64,000 nt of DNA from Diphasiastrum complanatum. Its lineage: Eukaryota > Streptophyta > Lycopodiopsida > Lycopodiales > Lycopodiaceae. Location of the stretch: assembly GCA_029204225.1 (NCBI GenBank), contig CM055100.1, positions 66,570,573 through 66,634,572 of the forward strand. The letters run 5' to 3'. The position numbers and the translations under genes are program-made. Positions within the stretch are counted from its first letter, which is position 1; every line of letters starts with the position of its first letter. The notes beneath the pieces were generated by a model. The model ran no database searches. It saw only the letters and a list, made by a program, of their open reading frames with translations, and had not been told where the DNA came from. This document shows, piece by piece, positions 1 to 12,428 of this stretch.

Positions 1-1990
1 AGCCAAATGGTTCCTGGGTGTACCTTGACTGATTTGATCTCTCTAAGGCCTTTGATATTGTTCCCCGTCATCTTTTGATCAGCAGACTACGTCAGCTTGG
101 CTTTTCCGACTCTATTTTCACGGCAATGGTTGCTCTGTATGAGAGAGTTCTAGCACGTATTCGGCTGGGTACTGATTTGTCTTCTCCCATCCGTAGCATT
201 GTTGGCGTCAAGCAAGGCTGTCCACTATCCCCTCCGGTATTTGCACTTTATATTGATGATCTTGAGCGCCTCATTCGTGAAGAAGGTGAAGATGGTTGCC
301 CGCTGGCTCATTTGCTCATCCCCATTCTGCTTTATGCTGATGACATTGTCCTTCTTTCTCCCTCACCAGAAGGATTGCAGTGTCACTTACAGGTCTTACA
401 TTGGTTTTGTGTTGCTTGGGGTCTCTCTGTTAACTTAAAAAAGACGAAGATCATGATTTTCAACACCAATCGTCAAAGTTATCAATTCTTCTATGACAGC
501 TAGGAAGTCGACATTGTTGCCTCTTATACTTACTTGGGAGTCCTGTTTACTACGCCCCTTCTTGGTTTCCGCCAGGCTGCATTTGTGCACATTTCCTCCG
601 GTCTTTCAGCATTGGTCCAGTTCGAGCGTGGTTGTACAATGAATCATATTTTTGATCCTGCTACTAGATGCAAGTTGTTTCACACACGGGTGGTTCCAGC
701 AGTGATGTATGCCTCCGAGATTTTGTTGCCAGGACTTTCTCTTCGGGACTGGGCAGGCATTACCCGCATTCAGGCCACTATGTTGGGTCGCATGATACGT
801 GTCAAGACTACCACCCCTCATGATATCCTACGTGCTGAGTTTGCTACTACTCCGATCATCCTTGAGGGCTTTTTCCGCCTTATTCTTTTTCTTCAGCGGA
901 TTCAGGAGATTCGTGCATCTCACCCGGATAGATACATAGTTGCTGCGGTTACTTCTTCACATGTCCTAGCTGATTCCCATGCCAAGCTATCCTGGTACTG
1001 ATCTCTTATGACATCTAGGCATCTCTATCATGGATCTTCCTCGTGGTACGCATTCATATATCCGAGGCTATTTATTCCATCGATTCATGCAGCAGACTTG
1101 GAGCTCCCTCCCACCTTCCCGCATTCGACTGAGCTATTACCAGACAGACTTCCTCTCTCTGGATCCTTCTGGTTTGCCATTGTTGCTGCTCTATCTCTCA
1201 CAGCCCCTATCACACGGCCTGCACTATCTTCTTGGGCAGTTGCGCATTTCCTCTCATCAGCTTGCTATTGAGGCCGGTCGTGCACGTGATATCCCCCGGG
1301 AGCGTCGTCTATGTCGCTTGTGCTCGTTGCAGGAGGTGGAAGATGAAGCCCATTTCCTCCTCAGATGTCCGTTGTATTATGAGATACGGGGGAGGTATTA
1401 TTGTCTCTTTCGCGATGGCCCGCATACACTTCGCAGTTTTGTCTCCTATCCTGATGCTCGTTGCTTGGGACTTCTTGTTCGTGAGATGCTTACTCTCGGT
1501 CAGTCTCATCTACCTGTACCATATCACTTGGGGTTAGACTCCCAGCAGCTGCTTCTCACTGGCTTCTTTCGGACTCGAGCACATGCTGATGACTCCGATG
1601 ATGAGATTCCTATTGTTGTGCCACCGCGGAAAAAGCCTAGATGTAGTCGGCACTCGCCTCCGTCGAGGCCCACTGTACGGTCCACTCAGCGAACACTTCA
1701 CACTTACTTTCGTTGATATGTACTTATTCTCCACCTGGCCCGGGTTGTGGGAATTGGTACTTTTTTTGTAGTTCTTCTGTTATACCTGGCCCGGGTTGTG
1801 GGCTTATTTCACTTCTGCTTTGTTCTACTCTGATTCATAGCTAGTTTATAGCATTTTACGGCCACGTCCTCCTATGGATGATGCTCCCACTGTTGCTTGT
1901 ACATATTTTCTTTTTGGTCTTATGCACCCACAGGTGCCCAAAAGACATTAATAAAGCTTTCTTTCTTTCTTTCTCTCTCTATCTCTCTCT
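1..1990 (+). mobile_element. LINE (non-LTR retrotransposon), 3' part, decayed
   Basis: Reverse-transcriptase half and 3' end of a LINE. Seen directly: the KAFD block (about 45-59), QGCPLSP (about 213-233) and the catalytic YADDIVLLS motif (about 334-360) of a non-LTR RT, then a C-terminal CCHC finger of the zf-RVT type (CRLC...H...C, about 1312-1374). The reading frame is broken by TGA at 30-32, TAG at 501-503 and TGA at 999-1001, after which coding resumes one frame over and runs to about 1716. A 3' UTR follows in which a short cctggcccgggttgtggg motif occurs twice (1734 and 1785), ending in AATAAAG and a CTTTCTTTC simple tail at 1950-1990, as in many LINEs that end in a microsatellite rather than poly(A). 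The 5' part lies outside the window. It probably sits in an intron of the histidine gene whose next exon starts at 2556 on the same strand (inference). Confidence 0.88.
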
Positions 1991-2555
1991 ACTTCAATAG
2001 AATTATTATTTTTTCAATTTTTGCCATAACTTTTGCAGTGGTGATCAAAATTGAGTTCTATCAGCTGCATTGGTTTTCCCAGCAGTTGGGCACCCTTGGA
2101 GAAATGATTCTCTTGTTGGCTGTGTTTTGGAAGCTCTAGTTTTTGAAGACATTTTTTTTTTACTTTTTGCAATAGGATTTGAAAATAATCATATATATGA
2201 GGGTGCTGGACTAAAGCAAGACTATTGATGCACACTTCATCTCAAGTGGAGTCTAGATCAGAAGTTGTTGCCAAGTCAAGTTTTTTAGCCATGAGAAGTA
2301 CATTTTACTTTTCATGTTAAGAAGTTTTCTATTTTTGCCCGTGTTTTTGATGGTCACATAAAAGTTCCAAAAAGAAGTTGAGAATTTCTCATGAAAATTT
2401 CTCGAGAATGATTAATAGGAGATTTTGCAATAACCTTGTGCACTACAATTGCAAAGATTTATGATCAACTTACTATATAGATATGTCGAAGGTTTGATCA
2501 ATATTATACATGGTTGTCAATGCAATAGGTCGTCCTAAATGGCTTTGAATTGCAG
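1991..2555 (+). other. intron sequence upstream of the first visible HISN4 exon
   Basis: A/T-rich DNA between the LINE tail and the splice acceptor tgcag at 2551-2555. I see no open frame with recognisable similarity. It most likely belongs to the same intron that carries the LINE. Confidence 0.5.
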
Positions 2556-4097
2556 GTCAAAGGTGGTCGTGAAGGTAGGCCAATCGGAGCATTCGAGTTG
2601 GCAAAGGCTGTGGAGGATCTAGGAGCTGGTGAAATTCTACTAAATTGCATAGATTGTGATGGTATGTTATGGCATTCCTTTGTCCTGGATGGGAATATCT
2701 CTTTGTGATAATCTATTCTTTTCTGCAATATGCTATCTTCTTGTATGAGTGACATTCAGACCTGAAGAGGCCCCAAGAACATCAGGTTATATAGCTCCTC
2801 TACCCGAACTACGAAATGTTAAGTGCATTCTGTCTTGAGTTGTCTTGTGCATCAGCTTGGGACTTTGCATGAATCCTTGATTAATAATTAGAAAATATGA
2901 CATTTTCTACTAGTTTTAGGTTGTAATTGTTTTGTAGGTATATCTGGATTTTTTTTGCTTCTAACTGCCAAGGTTACCAGTCGATTTGTCATGTGCCAAT
3001 CTTAGCATTACAATGTTTAATCCATTCTTGAACATCAAATTAGCATGAAAGAAGAAGAAATCAAGAAAATCAGCTAAAAATCAAGAAAGTAGCTAAATGT
3101 AGCAAAACTTCACCAAAATGGGCAAAGTAAAAACTCATTATTCATCATTAATGATCATTTACAAGATAGGGCCTGAAACCAAAGCATGATCATAGCTCTC
3201 ATGTGATTTTCGGCACATGAACCATAAACACCATCAAGAAAGCTCTCAAAGAGAAGCTTCAAGATCACCAAAAGTTCAAAAATCACAAATGAAGAATAGC
3301 CTTCAATTTTAGCACGGCCTCATCTATTTATGATGGTCCTTTGTACTTCTACTACAAGTTTGGGGCCTTATTTAGCCAAATTGGGCCTTACAACCATTAT
3401 TACAATTCCGCTATTCACAAATATAGCACTTTTGTTCAAGCCACTTTATTAACTGTCTTATTCATATATAATTTAGCTCCATGGCTATATTTAGCATTGC
3501 ATTTTAGTAAGCTCATGGGCTAACTACATGCAGCACATGACACGATTTGAATCGGGTCAATTCGTCCGGGTCGACCCGATCCGAACCGGCCAGGCTAGTT
3601 TAAATTGGAAAACGGTTCGAACCAGGCAAAAAAAAAAAAAACCCCAAAAAAAAACCAAAAAATACTAATTTTTTTTTTTCTGGTTCGAACTGGATTGTCT
3701 TGCCAACTGTTCCATTATATCCAGAGAGCATTGTATAATTAGTTTGTAACTGGATCTGGAATTCCAAGTACAGGTCAGGGGAAATGGATATGATCTCGAT
3801 TTGATCAAACTTGTCTCGGAGGCAGTGACCATTCCTGTTATTGCAAGCAGTGGTGCTGGTTCAATTCATCATTTTTCTGAAGTTTTTCTTCAAACCCCAG
3901 CTTCAGCTGCATTGGCAGCAGGAATTTTTCACAGGAAAGAGGTCAGTAGCCCTGTACATTCATTCCTTGTGTACACAGAATCACAATTTACTTACTTCTA
4001 GTTGTGCATGTAATGTCAATACTCTCGCAATGTGCAGGTGCCAATCATGTCTGTGAAAGAGCACATGATGAAAGCAGGTATAGAAACAAGAATATAG
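2556..4097 (+). CDS. HISN4: imidazole glycerol phosphate synthase HisHF (HISN4), last three exons, one frame break
   Basis: C-terminal end of the cyclase (HisF) part of the bifunctional plastid enzyme that turns PRFAR plus glutamine-derived ammonia into imidazole glycerol phosphate and AICAR. Exon 2556-2661 encodes [17 protein letters not shown] and [14 protein letters not shown]; exon 3774-3941 encodes [14 protein letters not shown] and [11 protein letters not shown]; exon 4038-4097 encodes the tail from VPIMSVKEH to TAG. All junctions have GT/AG ends. These are the phosphate-binding and barrel strands near the end of the HisF TIM barrel. Oddity: the first exon ends one base into a codon, but the second exon reads correctly only if one base of its CAGGGG start (3776-3781) is removed, so as written there is a +1 shift. 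Either the copy is recently damaged, the base is an assembly error, or splicing is unusual. The amidotransferase half and earlier exons lie upstream of the window. Confidence 0.85.
2662..3773 (+). other. HISN4 intron, 1112 bp
   Basis: Bounded by a canonical donor (gtatgt at 2662) and acceptor (tacag ending 3773). It is A/T-rich with no coding signal. At 3541-3705 lie GC-richer direct and inverted copies of a ggttcgaac motif around poly(A)/poly(T) stretches, which look like the remains of a small insertion. The intron is in keeping with the long introns of this locus. Confidence 0.6.
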
Positions 4098-4839
4098 GCC
4101 AACCCGTGACTGCTGGCTGATGGAAATATAGCTAGGCAAGAAGATACTGCAGACTATTAGATGACATTGGTATGATTTTCCGATTGGATAGATAGCTAGC
4201 AATTTTAGATGCAGTCTAGATAGTACAAAGTTTCTCACCAGTTATGCTTTTTAGTTAGGTTTTGAGCAAGCTGAAGTGCTTAAATGTGAATTTTCCTTAT
4301 TGTTCTATGAGGAAGTAGGGGCTTCATTTGAACAGCTTTGCTCTATGATGTTAGTCTTCATCATGACCAAGTCTGCGCTTTACGTCCAGAGAAGTGTAGA
4401 CACTCACTATAGAAATGCAACAAAGCTAAAGTGGATGTATATTTGTCCATGTGACCTTGTCCTACTTATGGACACTGACAAAGTAGGGCAATTTGATCAT
4501 TGGTTCACCCAGATGTGGTTATTCCCTTTCCTAAATGTGGTTGCTACCATATAGCTCATCACCATCACATTTTTAATCTAAATTGTTCAGTTGACAATCA
4601 CTAAACTAACGGACTTCTTGTCAATGTTAGAAATCTTGCAAAATATTAATAGTAAAATGCACCTTTGAGCGGTGATAGATTACATCCTGAGCATTGGTTT
4701 AGCTAGCATGATCATTGTATTAGTATTGTAGACACTGGACACTGGACAGGTCACAAGTAGATCCTTTTCGAATAAATTCTCCTGAGAATCGAGATCTGAA
4801 ATGTCCCGACTCCCATCACCCTCGGGCCACTAGAATATA

Positions 4840-4842
<3 letters not shown>
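4098..4842 (+). other. 3' UTR and downstream flank of HISN4
   Basis: A/T-rich sequence after the stop codon with no recognisable gene. The small open frames here have no family signature. The transcript end cannot be placed from sequence alone. Confidence 0.4.
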
Positions 4843-4927
<85 letters not shown>

Positions 4928-4950
4928 TACACACACACACACACACACAT
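4843..4950. repeat. compound (CT)n-(CA)n microsatellite
   Basis: About 80 bp of uninterrupted CT dinucleotides (4843-4924) followed by CA repeats (4931-4949). The repeat makes spurious open frames of Arg-Glu or Ser-Leu in both strands; none is a gene. Confidence 0.97.
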
Positions 4951-5385
4951 AAGTAATATGCATATCCACAAACACAAATTCCAAATGGTGAACATATGTA
5001 ATTAATTGTAGATGCAATATGATCACACAATATTTGCACAACCTTCACTCATAGTATTACACAAGTTTTATTTTGAATCCTTTTGAGATATTCAAGACCG
5101 ACATGCCTTTCACCAAGCGTTTTTTTAATTTTACCTTTCAAAAAGAAAGTAAATTGCAAGTGGAGAATTACACTCTGGAAGTTGTTTTGATTGAATTTTT
5201 CATATTGTAATGAAATAATGAATTACGTTTCATGAAAGTAACATTCATGATCTATATGATGTAAAGTGGCTTTCATTAACTTGTTATTCAGCTATTTTTT
5301 ATCTTGGAAACATGGGACACAATAACCACCATCAAAGAGCACAAAATTCGATCACTTTAAAAGAAACAATTGTATGGTCTTGTAT

Positions 5386-5501
<116 letters not shown>

Positions 5502-5719
5502 TGTTAGAGAAAATGCGATTCTCGTGTTTTCATTGGTCCATGTATTTTTAGGGTTTTGACCAATGTATTTCTTTGATGGACAAGTGTATTTCCTCTAATC
5601 CCATAACCAAAATGCATTTTTGATTGAAAGCATATATATATCGGCGCCGCTCAAAGCATGAAAGGCTTGAAATGAGTTAACATGACCTTCAGAATGAAAA
5701 GCTGAAAACCTAGGGTTTC

Positions 5720-5722
<3 letters not shown>

Positions 5723-5790
<68 letters not shown>
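5723..5790. repeat. (GA)n microsatellite
   Basis: About 34 GA units without interruption. No gene is associated. Confidence 0.97.
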
Positions 5791-5793
<3 letters not shown>

Positions 5794-8366
5794 TTTGTAG
5801 AGAGATGAGAAGAGTTAAAGCAAATCAATAAACCTGATAAGTAGAGAAGATACATTAGCAAAGTTTGGGAAGAAGATTATCTAGTATGAGAAAGAGTGCA
5901 TCTTGGAAGGTTTGCATTGGACTCTTGATTGGCTTCCCATGTTATGCTCTCTCATTTACCTCAATCCTCTTTTTCTCAAGTAAATTGTTGCATTCTTTTA
6001 CATTTTTTATTAAACCTACCAAACAAGGTTGTTCAAACCATCAAGGTGATTGATGATTTTGGAGAGTTTATTTTTTCCTAATTGTTTTTTCATTTTTTTG
6101 AGTGGTGCACAAAAACGTTTTGTCAAACCATTAGGCATTGGGAAATTAACTTGGAAACAAAGTTGTCGTCACAAAAATGCAAGCAAATCGTAGATAAAAA
6201 TTCTAGACATTTTTTTCCGAACTCACAAAATAATCAACATTGTGTACTTTGGGAATTGTGCATTAGTTTGGGTAGTTTTTATTTCCAAGATTGCAAGAAT
6301 AATGACAAGGAGATGGAGTAGCATTTTGAACTCTAGGCTTTATACCATTCTTTAATTTTGGGCCAAAAAGAATTTGTCCAGATCATTAATTGTTGGACAA
6401 TATTTTTTTCGAAGCAAGAAACTCTAAGCATAATGCGACATCATTTACTTCTTTTTCTGAGGATCAAACATACCATCAATAAACATTGGGATTTTTCCAA
6501 CCCACCAAGCGACAAATTGCATTCATAAGATCAGAAAGTGAGCTATCGCTCATACAAGGGAAATAACTCTTGAAGCCTATGTGATCATATCCTAATTAAT
6601 GTCCAATACTCTTATATTCTAGCTTGGCCGCCACCTTGAATTCATAGGTGGGGGAGCTAGATGCATCACATAATATAGTTATCATATGTGTATTTAGAAG
6701 TTTAATGACCTAAATTCTACTTAGTAAATTATGCAACTTATGAGAGCTTATATGCTTTAATATAATTGCCATCAATTTTATTTGACTCGATTTGTTTAAA
6801 TTAGATTAACTTTTGCTAAATTTAGATTAACCAAAAATAATTATGACCCTAACAATGTTTGTCATGAGTCTGAAATACATTCAAACTTAATATTTTGGCA
6901 CCTTAAATTACTTTGAATATATTCCACTCCTAACCATGAGAGAAGGTGTAGGTGAGAAAGGTGCCTTCTATGGTAGAGAGTTTGAGGTCTTTTTGAGGCC
7001 AAGTAAAGTTGGAGGTATAAAAGATGTCCATAATGTGGCCCCAAGAGGTAATGCATTTACATGAAAGACTATGACAATAAGATGTTTCAATGGCTTCCAA
7101 AAAGTGGGCATAAATGGTTGTAATCTTAGAGAACCAAATGTGCTCGAGAAGAAAAACGACACTATCGCCTTTCCAATTGGTAAAATCCTTCATAGTGAGA
7201 ATGACTCTATAAATCGCATCGAAAGGAGGAGCAAGGCTTTAGTAGTGAGACAAAGAGAATGAGTAAAACTAAGCAAGGAAGAAGACCAAAAAGACTAGAT
7301 GAAAAAGAAACAAGAGAGCAATGAAGGCCATTATAAGAGCCCATGGTTGAGGAGAAGTGAAATTAGAATGAGTATGTTTATAAAGGAGTGTGAGAAAAGA
7401 AAGGGAAGAGGGTCTAGGAGACCAAGGACACCAATTTTAGAGAGAGCACCATAGATGTTCCAATTGAGGGGAAAGGGGCTATTGTCCCACAAAAAATCTC
7501 TAAGAATTCTGGTTATTGAGAGAGCAAAAACAGTGGAGGAAGTGGGTGAAGTAAGAGGAAATGAAACGCTTTAACACCATAAGACAAATTGGGTGAAGTA
7601 AGAGGAAAATGAAATGCTTTAACACAATAAGACAAATTGGGAAAGAAAAAGAAAAAACTTCCTATTTTCATTGATAAAAGATGGGAAAATCCATCGAAAT
7701 GCATGAGGACATATAAAGGCCACAAGGGGGATACAAGAGAAGGTCTGACATTTTTATATTGTTTTTGATCAATGAGCCATTATAGAAGACAAAATATGGA
7801 ATAGATTTTTTTTTTCAACAACTCAAATTGACTATCAAAACATTCTTTGTCTAGAATAACACATTTCTATTAAGATCTATCATATGGAACTAAAGTTATC
7901 TACACGGCTTTGAATCTTCAACGAAATGGGAAAGACAATCTAATCACTAATTTTCAGATCCTTGCTTGTTGCCATTTTCACTACATACCTGCTTGGCATG
8001 ATGGCCACTTGGAACTTCTGCACCAATTTGCATTGACAAAATTAGGGATCGAACCATCATAAAAAAAGACAACTTAGTTCCTAATCAACCCTTTTATTTG
8101 AATGAGGTCATAAAAATAAATAACAACCACCATACTAGAATGACACATTTTGCAACAAACATTATTAGTGAGGGATCAAACCATATCAGTTTACGACAAG
8201 AAAAGTACGTTCTTCAAGAGCATTTAATTGCAAACAATCATTTTCCAGAATTCTAGAGAACTCTTAAGTGTACATGAATCGTATACCATTCACATCAATT
8301 TTAAATCATGTAGCTTTTTCAAAATCTTCCTGCACATGGATCAATCACAGTAAAAGTTTAGCTTTT
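5791..8366. other. intergenic, no recognised gene
   Basis: A/T-rich DNA. Open frames are short and have no motifs I know. A local direct repeat of the phrase gtgaagtaagaggaaa with its following aacac(c/a)ataagacaaattggg occurs at about 7546 and 7592. Nothing else is supported. Confidence 0.4.
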
Positions 8367-9388
8367 TTATAGGAAGATTCTTTTTTCCACCACTGCTCTA
8401 TCCCTCATTGTCTTTGCTTGGGAAGTATTTTCTCTTCTTGTTGACACTGCCTGTGATGACCCTCTTGGATTATTTAAATTGAAGGAACCTGTTTTTCTGC
8501 TTGCATTTTGGAAGTACTTATCATGTAAGGTAGAGAAGCTAGGTTTTTTAAGAAGGCATTCAATTTCTCGTATATTCTCAACATCGCCAAGGTGAGCAAG
8601 CAGCTTGGCCGTAGGGTTAAGGGAGAGCTCAATGGCAGCATCAATCATGTATTGTTTGATGTACAAAAAGGTAAGGTGGGATTTGACAACATCTCTAGCA
8701 GGCTTATGAAGCCAAAGAAGGAAGGCATTGAGTTGGTTCTGTAGCGATGCACCGGGGAAGAATTTGGCAATTTTGTTCATCATATACTAGATAGTGTGAT
8801 CAAACCAAATGATAAAAGAATTGTTTTGTCACCACATCTGCACTTAAAGAAGGGTCTTTTCCAGTTCCAAATTCTGGCTTGATGTAGGTTCATTCTATTG
8901 AAGCCGGTCTCAAAGTGGCCTCTAGTTCTAGCCCATGTTTGCTCAGAAGGACATCTTGTAGGTTCAAATTTGCTCATCTTGATGACAATATCAAATGCAA
9001 TAGGTGTATCAAAGGAGGGATTCTTATGCAAAGCAGCAAGCTTGCAGGACTGAAATTCAGCTTCAGTAAGATGCGTAAGAGTAATCCAAAGTTCAACAAA
9101 AATGGGTGCCGAAAAATTAACAAAAGGAAGGCTCCAGAGTTTGTAGGCAGACTTGGCAGATTTGAATTCAATTGTACGATTAGGTACCAGGGATATTTGG
9201 AAGCTTTTGGATTGGCTGAACTCAAAGGCAGACTGGTGGCCTATTTCACAAATTTCTTGAGAGAAAGATTCCAACTGAGACACACTATCATCATCAAAGT
9301 CTTCGGTAAAGATCAAAGGATGAGGTGAAGTAGGAGGTTTACTAAGGGTAGGAGTATCAATAGAAATGTCACCATTTTCTTTTTCCAA
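8367..9388 (-). CDS. two abutting unidentified minus-strand ORFs (202 and 138 codons), possibly one frameshifted gene
   Basis: Reading leftwards, an open frame from 9388 to 8780 (no ATG at its start, so possibly an exon or a truncated ORF) overlaps by four bases the frame 8783-8367, which starts ATGATG. The first is rich in acidic and Ser residues near its start (TEDFDDDSVSQLES) and contains a run of hydrophobic patches (LWSLPFVNFSAPIFVELW). The second is basic, with FPGASLQNQLNAFLLWLHKP and a Lys/Arg/Ser-rich tail. I recognise no domain in either. The ATGA overlap could mean a frame break inside one older protein or two exons. This may be a captured or lineage-specific repeat gene. Random open frames of this length would be unusual, but A/T bias makes that only weak evidence. 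Confidence 0.3.
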
Positions 9389-10716
9389 ACAGACAAAAAT
9401 CTTCCGAATATGTAAATTGTAGAAACTTTCTTCAACAACAATACACGTTAAAAACAGTTAAACTTTTGAACTATGCAAGTTTCGCATTTCGAGAAAAATG
9501 TGAAAAAGCCGAAATTGTTAAAAACATAGTGTATTTCTGCAGACTGTTGAAAAAGTAATGTATTTCTACAGACTTGTTCTAAATGCAAGTTTTGTGGAAG
9601 TCCTTGAAGATGGCCAAGTCTTCAATGACTTCAAGTTATTAAACTTGACATCTGAACTTTGAAATTATGACAGGATTGGTTACCCTTTGCTGGAGATTAG
9701 CCGGAAGCCCGTTGTAAACGTTCTTCAAATAAATTGGTTATCTAAGTTTGTGATTCTTGTAGGTATCAAATGAGTAGACGTAGAACCAAAGTTGGTTTCA
9801 CCTGACCCTAGATCAATGATCAATAAACATGTAGGAAGAATCATGAAATAGAGATTAGTCATTCACCAAGTAGACAACTGTGGGCTTAATTTCCAACAGT
9901 TTTTAGAGTGATGAGTGGCCTACTCCTGACAATATTGTTTCTGAATCCTTCAGATGCAAGCTGCTTATTGATGTTAGAAATACTATAAAAATAAGTACGG
10001 GCTCGAAAATTGTTCACCTAAGTTGGTTTATCTTATTGCATATATTTGTTGATTTTTTCTCAAGTGATAGTGTTCGAAGGACTCCAACTTTATTTGTTTG
10101 CAAGGATTTATCAGATGAGACTTTGTTAGATCTCATGGATCAAGGCTGGGATAGTAAAACAAATAATGACATAGAATGCATCATTAAAAAGTTGTCAATG
10201 ATCTTCCATTATCATATCGAAAAACAAATGCTCAATCTCACATTTAGGTATTAGAGATACAAGAAAATTGAAGGTACATGGCTACCACTGGATCAAGACT
10301 TTGAACTAAATGGTCACACAAACTGAATGGAGATAAGCATTATCTACAATGAAGAATATTTGAATGAAAAATGACATAATTTACAATTGCACATTCACTA
10401 ATATTTGTCATGTCACAGATGCGAAAAAGACAAGAGCTGATAACGTTCTGCAAAGCAATCACCATTGTGGAAGAACAATAGCTTCAAATAAAGTTTAGTA
10501 AAAATCTGTGTATAAACTCTTTCATTCAATAAATGAAAGCCCAAGTTGGGCATCAGTACATGTATTTTGTGCTCCCAAATTCATAAAATGGAGCAGGATT
10601 TGATATACCAATGTATATTTTCCTATCAATTCTGTACATGTGCAATCTATATTTGTTCTGTGCTATCTATATTTTTCTAATCTTGATTTAGTATAATAAC
10701 ATCATCCTTAGCACCA
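9389..10716. other. intergenic, no recognised gene
   Basis: A/T-rich. One 72-codon open frame at 10036-10254 (+) has no family signature and I do not support it as a gene. It ends at the 3' terminus of the convergent minus-strand H3-fold gene. Confidence 0.35.
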
Positions 10717-12428
10717 TTATAAAAAATGGGAGGATGAAGCCTTGCCCTTGCCAGTATGCTTAGATTTCTTGTCTAAATCTGTACACCTGGCTTGATGTGT
10801 ATTCAGGAAGTATAAACTGCAAGATAGAATATTCATGTATTAGTAACGGTTAAAAAAATTAACAGAATAGAAAAACTAATCACGATTCCAAAACCAAGAA
10901 TAAATAGAATAAATTACCTTTGAAATATCAACATCCTGCTGAAGGATGAACCACTCAAAAAGTAACTTTGCATTATATAAAGTGTATCACCCACAACTGG
11001 AAGAATCATTTTCCTAGAGTGACTGCAAAAAAAGTCAGCACACAAGACATCAATTAAGAGACAATGAATTAGAATGAAACAAATACATTAGAATATTGAT
11101 TTTAAAATGTTGTAAAGAAAGACAGAATTTACCTCCAAACTGACGATCTGCCATTCAATTGAATGGCCAACATCTGTTAGAATATATTCACATAAATATG
11201 GCAAGACTAAATCTACATCCTTATGCGTATTGCGAGTCGAGTTCATAAGTTTACACAAAATACTTTAACAATATTATCAACAGATCTCTTAATAGAGATC
11301 AGGTTTAAACTCCAATGCTCACTACAAAATAAGATAGAGAGTCTATTAGCTGCAATCCTGAGAACTATTTCCATTGATAATGCCAATGATAAAGCTTTAA
11401 ACAACAAGAAGCATTTAACTTATCTTACTTGGTATAATAAGGCATGAGAAGGTATTTTGTTGCTGGTGTGAATCCACTAGTAAGACATTGTGAGAAAGTG
11501 TTGTTATTCTCCTTGATGGCCTAAAGCAAAAAGTTACTGAACACCAACAATTCATTGTATGAATCCCTTGCAATGTCATATTGTAAGAGTGTAACCCCAG
11601 ACTCTATCACATGATCACTGATAGAAGCCCATATATTTTTGAGATCCAAACAATCAATAACTCTATAATTTATACTGAAATCAAGTTCCTCTAATCTAAA
11701 ACAAAATGGAACTCCAATTCTATCTATAGCATCAGATATGTCACTCTCAAATTTAAGATAATTATCTGAATATATGTATGTATGAACATTTGAACGAGGA
11801 GGAGGAGCAGTATCTATAAGAATAACATGATTATCCAAAATGGATGTAGCTACGTTTACGATCGTATCTAGTGCAACAGTATCTACATTATCAATGGAGT
11901 TAGGTTGAGTAGAATCTGTAATAATGGCCCTCCTAACTTTCTTTGGGGCTCTCTTGGGGGCTGGCTGCTTCCTAGGCCACTTGGTAGGGAGGTTAGTCCT
12001 ATCTAATGGATCAAGTCTGGGAGCAACCGGCTGAGACATGTGTAATTTTGAATATCTATCTTGCATCCTATACAGTAGTTGAAAATCTTTAGGCATAATG
12101 GTTACTCTCTTAGCATGTATAGCGAGCAAAAATGAATCTTCAAAAACAGGCTCATATAGTCCTCAGCAACCTCCTGAAGGCACTGAAGAGCCGAGGGTGT
12201 GAATCTGACAATACTACCGAGATCCTCCCTAATAATGTGGTGGAGAACATGGTAGAATGGAGCTCTTTGAATCAGCGGATTGATTGATCTCTGATACTTA
12301 CGAATATTAGAGAGCCACCTGTTGTGGTTGCGCCTTCTAGTTCGAATCAGAAGATTAACGACAACGACAGGGGCTGAGGAAGCATCGACAGAGAAGAATT
12401 TCCTCTTTGTCTGCTTTCTCCTCTCCAT
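10717..12428 (-). CDS. histone H3-fold protein with long C-terminal extension, multi-exon, frame-broken
   Basis: Starts at ATG 12428. The tail begins MERRKQTKRK, echoing the H3 ARTKQTARK start. About 35 residues on comes an H3 core: IRKYQRS (alpha-N), PFYHVLHHII (alpha-1), RFTPSALQCLQEVAEDYM (alpha-2), then after a frame change in a T-run at about 12133, LAIHAKRVTIMPKDFQLL (alpha-3, one residue from canonical H3). Loop 1 looks one residue longer than in H3, a CENH3-like trait. Beyond the fold lies a Pro/Lys-rich linker and about 140 further residues, with TAG at 11521-11523. Exon-like continuations with GT/AG borders follow: end of exon 1 at 11429; 11364-11133 (DVDLVLPYLCEYIL); 11022-10918 (LLFEWFILQQDVDISK); 10816-10717, ending KHTGKGKASSSHFL and TAA. 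Several need frame corrections, so this is probably a pseudogene or decayed element gene. The histone fold itself is clear; the extension is unfamiliar to me. Confidence 0.6.

Noticed and set aside
3600-3700. GGTTCGAAC blocks suggesting a tRNA T-loop
   Set aside because: No acceptor stem, anticodon stem or CCA-side pairing can be formed around them; they are short repeats within an intron.
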